Shown here piece by piece: positions 55,837 to 64,000 of a DNA stretch of 64,000 bases (positions within the stretch are counted from its first letter, which is position 1; every line of letters starts with the position of its first letter). Origin of the DNA: Liolophura sinensis. Taxonomy: Eukaryota; Mollusca; Polyplacophora; Chitonida; Chitonidae. Below the pieces are notes generated by a model. The model saw only the letters and a program-made list of their open reading frames with translations. It ran no database searches and was not told the DNA's origin. The stretch is taken from assembly GCF_032854445.1 (NCBI RefSeq), contig NC_088296.1, positions 1,488,001 through 1,552,000 on the forward strand, given 5' to 3'. The position numbers were made by a program, and so were the translations under genes.

Positions 55837-58800
55837 TACCGTACATATATGGAGAGTGTGTGGAAGTGGGCACAGGAATTCTGGTCCGTCCCTGTACAAC
55901 ACTTACCGTACATGTGTGGAGTGTGTGTGGACGTGGGCACAGGAATTCTGGTCCATCCCTGCACAACACTTACCGTACATGTATGGAGTGTTTGTGGACG
56001 TGGACACAGGAATTCTGGTCCATCCCTGCACAACACTTACCATACATGTATGGAGTGTGTGTGGATTTGGACACAGGAATTCTGGTCCGTCCCTGCACAA
56101 CACTTACCGTACATGTATGGAGTGTGTGTGGACGTGGACACAGGAATTCTGGTCCATCTCTGTACAACACTTACCGTACATGTATGGAGTGTGTGTGGAC
56201 ACAGGAATTCTGGTGCATCCCTGCACAACACTTACAGTACATGTATGGAGTGTGTGTGGATTTGGACACAGGAATTCTGGTCCGTCCCTGCACAACACTT
56301 ACCGTACATATATGGAGTGTGTGTGGACGTGGGCACAGGAATTCTGGTCCATCCCTGCACAACACTTACCGTACATGTGTGGAGTGTGTGTGGACACAGG
56401 AATTCTGGTGCATCCCTGCACAACACTTACAGTACATGTATGGAGTGTGTGTGGACACAGGAATTCTGGTCCATCCCTGCACAACACTTACCGTACATGT
56501 ATGGAGTGTGTGTGGGCACAGGAATTCTCGTCCATCCCTGCACAACACTTACCATACATGTATGGAGTGTGTGTGGATTTGGACACAGGAATTCTGGTCC
56601 GTCCCTGCACAACACTTACCGTACATATATGGAGTGTGTGTGGACGTGGGCACAGGAATTCTGGTCCATCCCTGCACAACACTTACCGTACATGAATGGA
56701 GTGTGTGTGGACGTGGACACAGGAATTCTGGTCCATCCCTGCACAACACTTACCGTACATGTATGGAGTGTGTGTGGATTTGGACACAGGAATTCTGGTC
56801 CGTCCCTGCACAACACTTACCGTACATATATGGAGTGTGTGTGGACGTGGGCACAGGAATTCTGGTCCATCCCTGCACAACACTTACCGTACATATATGG
56901 AGAGTGTGTGGACGTGGGCACAGGAATTCTGGTCCATCCCTGCACAACACTTACAGTACATGTATGGAGTGTGTGTGGATTTGGACACAGGAATTCTGGT
57001 CCGTCCCTGCACAACACTTACTGTACATATATGGAGTGTGTGTGGACGTGGGCACAGGAATTCTGGTCCATCCCTGCACAACACTTACCGTACATGTATG
57101 GAGTGTGTGTGGACGTGGACACAGGAATTCTGGTCCATCCCTGCACAACACTTACCGTACATGTATGGAGTGTGTGTGGACGTGGGCACAGGAATTCTGG
57201 TCCATCCCTGCACAACACTTACCGTACATGTATGGAGTGTGTGTGGACACAGGAATTCTGGTCCATCCCTGCACAACACTTACCGTACATGTATGGAGTG
57301 TGTGTGGAAGTGGACACAGGAATTCTGGTCCGTCCGTGCAGAACACTTACCATACATGTATGGAGTGTGTGTGGACGTGGGCACAGGAATTCTGGTCCGT
57401 CCGTGCACAACACTTATCGTACATGCATGGAGTGTGTGTGGACTTGGGCATAGGAACTCTGGTCCATCCCTGAACGACACTTACCGTACATGTATGGAGT
57501 GTGTGTGTGGACGTGGGCACAGGAATTCTGGTCCGTCCCTGCACAACACTTACCGTACATGCATGGAGTGTGTGTGGACTTGGGCATAGGAACTCTGGTC
57601 CATCCCTGAACGACACTTACCGTACATGTATGGAGTGTGTGTGGACGTAGGCACAGGAATCCTGGTCCATCCCTGCACAACACTTACCGTACATGTATGG
57701 AGTATGTGTGGACGTGGGCACAGGAATCCTGGTCCATCCCTGCACAACACTTACCGTACATGTATGGAGTGTGTGTGGACTTGGGCATAGGAACTCTGGT
57801 CCATCCCTGAACGACACTTACCGTACATGTATGGAGTGTGTGTGGACGTGGGCACAGGAATCCTGGTCCGTCCCTGCACAACACTTACCGTACATGCATG
57901 GAGTGTGTGTGGACTTGGGCATAGGAACTCTGGTCCATCCCTGAACGACACCGTACATGTATGGAGTGTGTGTGGACGTGGGCACAGGAATTCTGGTCCG
58001 TCCCTGCACAACACTTACCGTACATGCATGGAGTGTGTGTGGACGTGGGCACAGGAGTTCTGGTCCATCCTTGAACAACACTTACCGTACATGTATGGTG
58101 TGTGTGTGGATGTGGATACAGGAATTCTGGTCCGTCCCTGCACAACACTTACCGTACATGTATGGAGTGTGTGTGGACACAGGAATTCTGGTCCATCCAT
58201 GCACAACACTTACCGTACATGTATGGAGTGTGTGTGGACGTGGGCACAGGAATTCTGGTCCGTCCGTGCACAACACTTACCGTACATGCATGGAGTGTGT
58301 GTGGACTTGGGCATAGGAACTCTGGTCCATCCCTGAACGACACTTACCGTACATGTATGGAGTGTGTATGGACACAGGAATTCTGGTCTGTCCCTACACA
58401 ACACTTACCGTACATGTATGGAGTGTGTGTGGACACAGGAATTCTGGTCCATCCCTGCACAACACTTACCGTACATGCATGGAGTGTGTGTGGACTTGGG
58501 CATAGGAACTCTGGTCCATCCTTGAACAACACTTACCGTACATGTATGGAGTGTGTGTGGACGTGGGCACAGGAATTCTGGTCCATCCTTGAAGAACACT
58601 TACCGTACACGTATGGGTGTGTGTGGACGTAGACACAGGAATTCTGGTCCATCCCTGCACAACACTTACCGTTCATGTATGGAGTGTTTGTGGATGTGGG
58701 CACAGGAATTCTGGTCCGTCCCTGCACAACACTTACCGTACATGTATGGAGTGTGTGTGGACGTGTGCACAGGAATTCTGGTCCATCCCTGCACAACACT

Positions 58801-61800
58801 TACCATACACGTATGGTGTGTGTGTGTGGACGTGGGCACAGGAATTCTGGTCCATCCTTGAACAACAGTAACTGTACATGTATGGAGTGTGTGTGGACGT
58901 GGGCACAGGAATTCTGGTCCATCCCTGCACAACACTTACCGTACATGTGTGAAGTGTGTGTGGACACAGGAATTCTGGTCCATCCCTGTACAACAGTAAC
59001 TGTACATGTATGGAGTGTGTGTGGACGTGGGCACAGGAATTCTGGTCCATCCTTGAACAACACTTACCGTACATGTATGGAGTGTGTATGGACGTGGGCA
59101 CAGGAATTCTGGTCCATCCCTGCACAACACTAACTGTACATGCATGGAGTGTGTGTGGACGTGGGCACAGGAATTTTGGTCCGTCCCTGTACAACACTTA
59201 CCGTACATGTATGGAGTGTGTGTGGACACAGGAATTCTGGTCCATCCCTGCACAACACTTACCGTACATGTATGGAGTGTGTGTGGACACAGGAATTCTG
59301 GTCCGTCCCTGCACAACACTTACCGTTCATCCCTGTACAACAGTAACTGTACATGTATGGAGTGTGTGTGGACTTGGGCACAGGAATTCTGGTCCATCCC
59401 TGCACAACACTTACCGTACATGTGTGAAGTTTGTGTGGACACAGGAATTCTGGTCCATCCCTGTACAACAGTAACTGTACATGTATGGAGTGTGTGTGGG
59501 ACGTGGGCACAGGAATTCTGGTCCGTCCCTGCACAACACTTACCATACATGTATGGAGTGTGTGTGGACACAGGAACTCTGGTCCATCCCTGAACGACAC
59601 TTACCGTACATGTATGGAGTGTGTGTGGACGTGGACACCGGAATTCTGGTCTGTCCCTGCACAACACTTACCGTACATGTATAGAGTGTGTGTGGACACA
59701 GGAATTCTGGTCCATCCCTGCACAACACTTACCGTACATGTATGGAGTGTGTGTGGACACAGGAATTCTGGTCCATCCCTGCACAACACTTACCGTACAT
59801 GTATGGAGTGTGTGTGGACGTGGGCACAGGAATCCTGGTCCGTCCCTGCACAACACTTACCGTACATGTATGGAGTGTGTGTGGATTTGGACACAGGAAT
59901 TCTGGTCCGTCCTTGCACAACACTTACCGTACATGTATGGAGTGTGTGTGGACACAGGAATTCTGGTCCATCCCTGCACAACACTTACCGTACATGTATG
60001 GAGTGTGTGTGGACACAGGAATTCTGGTCCATCCCTGTACAACAGTAACTGTACATGTATGGAGTGTGTGTGGACGTGGGCACAGGAATTCTGGTCCGTC
60101 CCTGCACAACACTTACCATACATGTATGGAGTGTGTGTGGACACAGGAACTCTGGTCCATCCCTGAACGACACTTACCGTACATGTATGGAGTGTGTGTG
60201 GACGTGGACACCGGAATTCTGGTCTGTCCCTGCACAACACTTACCGTACATGTATAGAGTGTGTGTGGACACAGGAATTCTGGTCCATCCCTGCACAACA
60301 CTTACCGTACATGTATGGAGTGTGTGTGGACACAGGAATTCTGGTCCATCCCTGCACAACACTTACCGTACATGTATGGAGTGTGTGTGGACACAGGAAT
60401 TCTGGTCCATCCCTGTACAACAGTAACTGTACATGTATGGAGTGTGTGTGGACGTGGGCACAGGAATTCTGGTCCGTCCCTGCACAACACTTACCATACA
60501 TGTATGGAGTGTGTGTGGACACAGGAACTCTGGTCCATCCCTGAACGACACTTACCGTACATGTATGGAGTGTGTGTGGACGTGGACACCGGAATTCTGG
60601 TCTGTCCCTGCACAACACTTACCGTACATGTATAGAGTGTGTGTGGACACAGGAATTCTGGTCCATCCCTGCACAACACTTACCGTACATGTATGGAGTG
60701 TGTGTGGACACAGGAATTCTGGTCCATCCCTGCACAACACTTACCGTACATGTATGGAGAGTGTGTGGACGTGGGCACAGGAATTCTGGTCCATCCTTGA
60801 ACAACACTTACCGTACATGTATGGTGTGTGTGTGGACGTGGATACAGGAATTCTGGTCCGTCCTTGAACAACACTTACCGTACATGTGTGGAGTGTTTGT
60901 GTGGACGTGGATAAAGGAATTCTGGTCCATCCTTGAACAACACTTACCGTACATGTATGGAGTGTGTGTGGACGTGGGCACAGGAATTCTGGTCCATCCT
61001 TGAACAACACTTACCGTACATGTATGGTCTGTCTGTGGACGTGGATACAGGAATTCTGGTCTGTCCCTGCACAACACTTAGCGTACATGTATGGAGTGTG
61101 TGTGGACACAGGAATTCTGGTCCGTCTCTGCACAACACTTACCGTACATGTATGGAGTGTGTGTGGACGTGGGCACAGGAATTCTGATCCGTCCCTGCAC
61201 AACACTTACCGTACATGTATGGAGTGTGTGTGGACGTGGGCACAGGAATTCTGGTCCATCCTTGAACAACACTTACCGTACATGTGTGGAGTGTGTGTGG
61301 ACGTGGACACAGGAATTCTGGTCCATCCCTGCACAACACTTACCATACATGTATGGAGTGTGTGTGGATTTGGACACAGGAATTCTGGTCCGTCCCTGCA
61401 CAACACTTACCGTACATGTATGGAGTGTGTGTGGACGTGGACACAGGAATTCTGGTCCATCTCTGTACAACACTTACCGTACATGTATGGAGTGTGTGTG
61501 GACACAGGAATTCTGGTGCATCCCTGCACAACACTTACAGTACATGTATGGAGTGTGTGTGGATTTGGACACAGGAATTCTGGTCCGTCCCTGCACAACA
61601 CTTACCGTACATATATGGAGTGTGTGTGGACGTGGGCACAGGAATTCTGGTCCATCCCTGCACAACACTTACCGTACATGTGTGGAGTGTGTGTGGACAC
61701 AGGAATTCTGGTGCATCCCTGCACAACACTTACAGTACATGTATGGAGTGTGTGTGGACACAGGAATTCTGGTCCATCCCTGCACAACACTTACCGTACA

Positions 61801-64000
61801 TGTATGGAGTGTGTGTGGGCACAGGAATTCTCGTCCATCCCTGCACAACACTTACCATACATGTATGGAGTGTGTGTGGATTTGGACACAGGAATTCTGG
61901 TCCGTCCCTGCACAACACTTACCGTACATATATGGAGTGTGTGTGGACGTGGGCACAGGAATTCTGGTCCATCCCTGCACAACACTTACCGTACATGAAT
62001 GGAGTGTGTGTGGACGTGGACACAGGAATTCTGGTCCATCCCTGCACAACACTTACCGTACATGTATGGAGTGTGTGTGGATTTGGACACAGGAATTCTG
62101 GTCCGTCCCTGCACAACACTTACCGTACATATATGGAGTGTGTGTGGACGTGGGCACAGGAATTCTGGTCCATCCCTGCACAACACTTACCGTACATATA
62201 TGGAGAGTGTGTGGACGTGGGCACAGGAATTCTGGTCCATCCCTGCACAACACTTACAGTACATGTATGGAGTGTGTGTGGATTTGGACACAGGAATTCT
62301 GGTCCGTCCCTGCACAACACTTACCGTACATATATGGAGTGTGTGTGGACGTGGGCACAGGAATTCTGGTCCATCCCTGCACAACACTTACCGTACATGT
62401 ATGGAGTGTGTGTGGACGTGGACACAGGAATTCTGGTCCATCCCTGCACAACACTTACCGTACATGTATGGAGTGTGTGTGGACGTGGGCACAGGAATTC
62501 TGGTCCATCCCTGCACAACACTTACCGTACATGTATGGAGTGTGTGTGGACACAGGAATTCTGGTCCATCCCTGCACAACACTTACCGTACATGTATGGA
62601 GTGTGTGTGGAAGTGGACACAGGAATTCTGGTCCGTCCGTGCAGAACACTTACCATACATGTATGGAGTGTGTGTGGACGTGGGCACAGGAATTCTGGTC
62701 CGTCCGTGCACAACACTTATCGTACATGCATGGAGTGTGTGTGGACTTGGGCATAGGAACTCTGGTCCATCCCTGAACGACACTTACCGTACATGTATGG
62801 AGTGTGTGTGTGGACGTGGGCACAGGAATTCTGGTCCGTCCCTGCACAACACTTACCGTACATGCATGGAGTGTGTGTGGACTTGGGCATAGGAACTCTG
62901 GTCCATCCCTGAACGACACTTACCGTACATGTATGGAGTGTGTGTGGACGTAGGCACAGGAATCCTGGTCCATCCCTGCACAACACTTACCGTACATGTA
63001 TGGAGTATGTGTGGACGTGGGCACAGGAATCCTGGTCCATCCCTGCACAACACTTACCGTACATGTATGGAGTGTGTGTGGACTTGGGCATAGGAACTCT
63101 GGTCCATCCCTGAACGACACTTACCGTACATGTATGGAGTGTGTGTGGACGTGGGCACAGGAATCCTGGTCCGTCCCTGCACAACACTTACCGTACATGC
63201 ATGGAGTGTGTGTGGACTTGGGCATAGGAACTCTGGTCCATCCCTGAACGACACTTACCGTACATGTATGGAGTGTGTGTGGACGTGGGCACAGGAATTC
63301 TGGTCCGTCCCTGCACAACACTTACCGTACATGCATGGAGTGTGTGTGGACGTGGGCACAGGAGTTCTGGTCCATCCTTGAACAACACTTACCGTACATG
63401 TATGGTGTGTGTGTGGATGTGGATACAGGAATTCTGGTCCGTCCCTGCACAACACTTACCGTACATGTATGGAGTGTGTGTGGACACAGGAATTCTGGTC
63501 CATCCATGCACAACACTTACCGTACATGTATGGAGTGTGTGTGGACGTGGGCACAGGAATTCTGGTCCGTCCGTGCACAACACTTACCGTACATGCATGG
63601 AGTGTGTGTGGACTTGGGCATAGGAACTCTGGTCCATCCCTGAACGACACTTACCGTACATGTATGGAGTGTGTATGGACACAGGAATTCTGGTCTGTCC
63701 CTACACAACACTTACCGTACATGTATGGAGTGTGTGTGGACACAGGAATTCTGGTCCATCCCTGCACAACACTTACCGTACATGCATGGAGTGTGTGTGG
63801 ACTTGGGCATAGGAACTCTGGTCCATCCTTGAACAACACTTACCGTACATGTATGGAGTGTGTGTGGACGTGGGCACAGGAATTCTGGTCCATCCTTGAA
63901 GAACACTTACCGTACACGTATGGGTGTGTGTGGACGTAGACACAGGAATTCTGGTCCATCCCTGCACAACACTTACCGTTCATGTATGGAGTGTTTGTGG
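55837..64000. repeat. 67/61-bp minisatellite (block B), continues past the window
   Basis: Same unit as 41737-48155, more than 120 copies and still running at 64000. A diagnostic 'tggatttggacacagg' variant recurs. 56037-58690 is repeated almost exactly at 61340-63997 (offset 5303, later 5307 after a 4-bp deletion near 57951). A 378-bp block of six units is repeated at 59924-60301 and 60302-60679. Confidence 0.97.

Larger units (their letters stand above)
50756..55860. repeat. Near-identical large duplicate of 35533-41760 (block B)
   Basis: From 52080 on, the sequence tracks block A at an offset of 15770-15780 with only scattered substitutions and small indels (for example near 52606 and 52950). 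At the 70-bp satellite the offset falls to 14100, a change of 1680 bp or exactly 24 repeat units. All SINEs and exon 2 are carried along in the same order. Confidence 0.95.

Noticed and set aside
41745-63939. Dozens of long open frames (up to about 580 codons) on both strands across the 67/61-bp arrays
   Set aside because: They result from a stop-free repeat unit whose length is not a multiple of three. Overlapping frames are open at once, copies do not favour synonymous changes, and no known protein resembles them.

Overview
The window is animal (eukaryotic) nuclear DNA, probably from a mollusc or another lophotrochozoan. The evidence is two GT-AG-spliced protein genes of animal type, two tRNA-headed SINE families whose sequences I associate from memory with molluscan genomes, and a very high load of minisatellites. 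There is no bacterial gene organisation, operon or CRISPR array.

Left part (1 to about 22 kb). Two decaying satellites fill 1-2790 (unit about 80/82 bp) and 3000-4580 (unit 42 bp). A minus-strand TRIM-type gene (RING, B-box1, B-box2, coiled coil) lies at 4578-7821. Its exon sizes (96, 231 and 23 nt in the middle) match the classic TRIM pattern. Its 5' UTR is split at 7841. Upstream, between 9.2 and 18.4 kb, are at least five minus-strand donor sites with nearly the same exon end (T-[C/T]-GACAG then GT). These could be alternative first exons, and two of them sit in a diverged tandem duplication. The rest is intronic or intergenic DNA with SINE fragments, small tandem repeats and a cluster of inverted repeats near 15.7 kb.

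Middle part (about 21.8 to 50.5 kb). A plus-strand VPS13 gene (VPS13A/C type, a bridge-like lipid-transfer protein) starts at 22126. Four coding exons are visible: 22126-22225, 41651-41694, about 48347-48389 and 49601-49697, giving the first ~95 residues. Intron 1 (19.4 kb) holds more than a dozen unrelated minisatellites. Intron 2 is almost entirely a 67/61-bp minisatellite (41737-48155). Intron 3 ends in a 22-bp minisatellite that runs into the exon 4 acceptor. The exon 2/exon 3 junction is one base out of frame as assembled.

Right part (50.5 to 64 kb). After a gap of exactly 200 N (50556-50755) the sequence restarts inside a 111-bp satellite and then repeats, nearly identically, the block from 35.5 kb onward. 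This includes a second copy of VPS13 exon 2 (55751-55794) and a second, longer 67/61-bp array reaching the window end. The repeat arrays differ in copy number between the blocks (111-bp: 7 versus 12; 70-bp: 25 versus 1). Exon 2 reappears after exon 4, so the simplest reading is a second haplotype placed in tandem by the assembly. A true tandem duplication is the alternative.

The long open frames across the arrays are a property of stop-free repeat units and are not annotated as genes.
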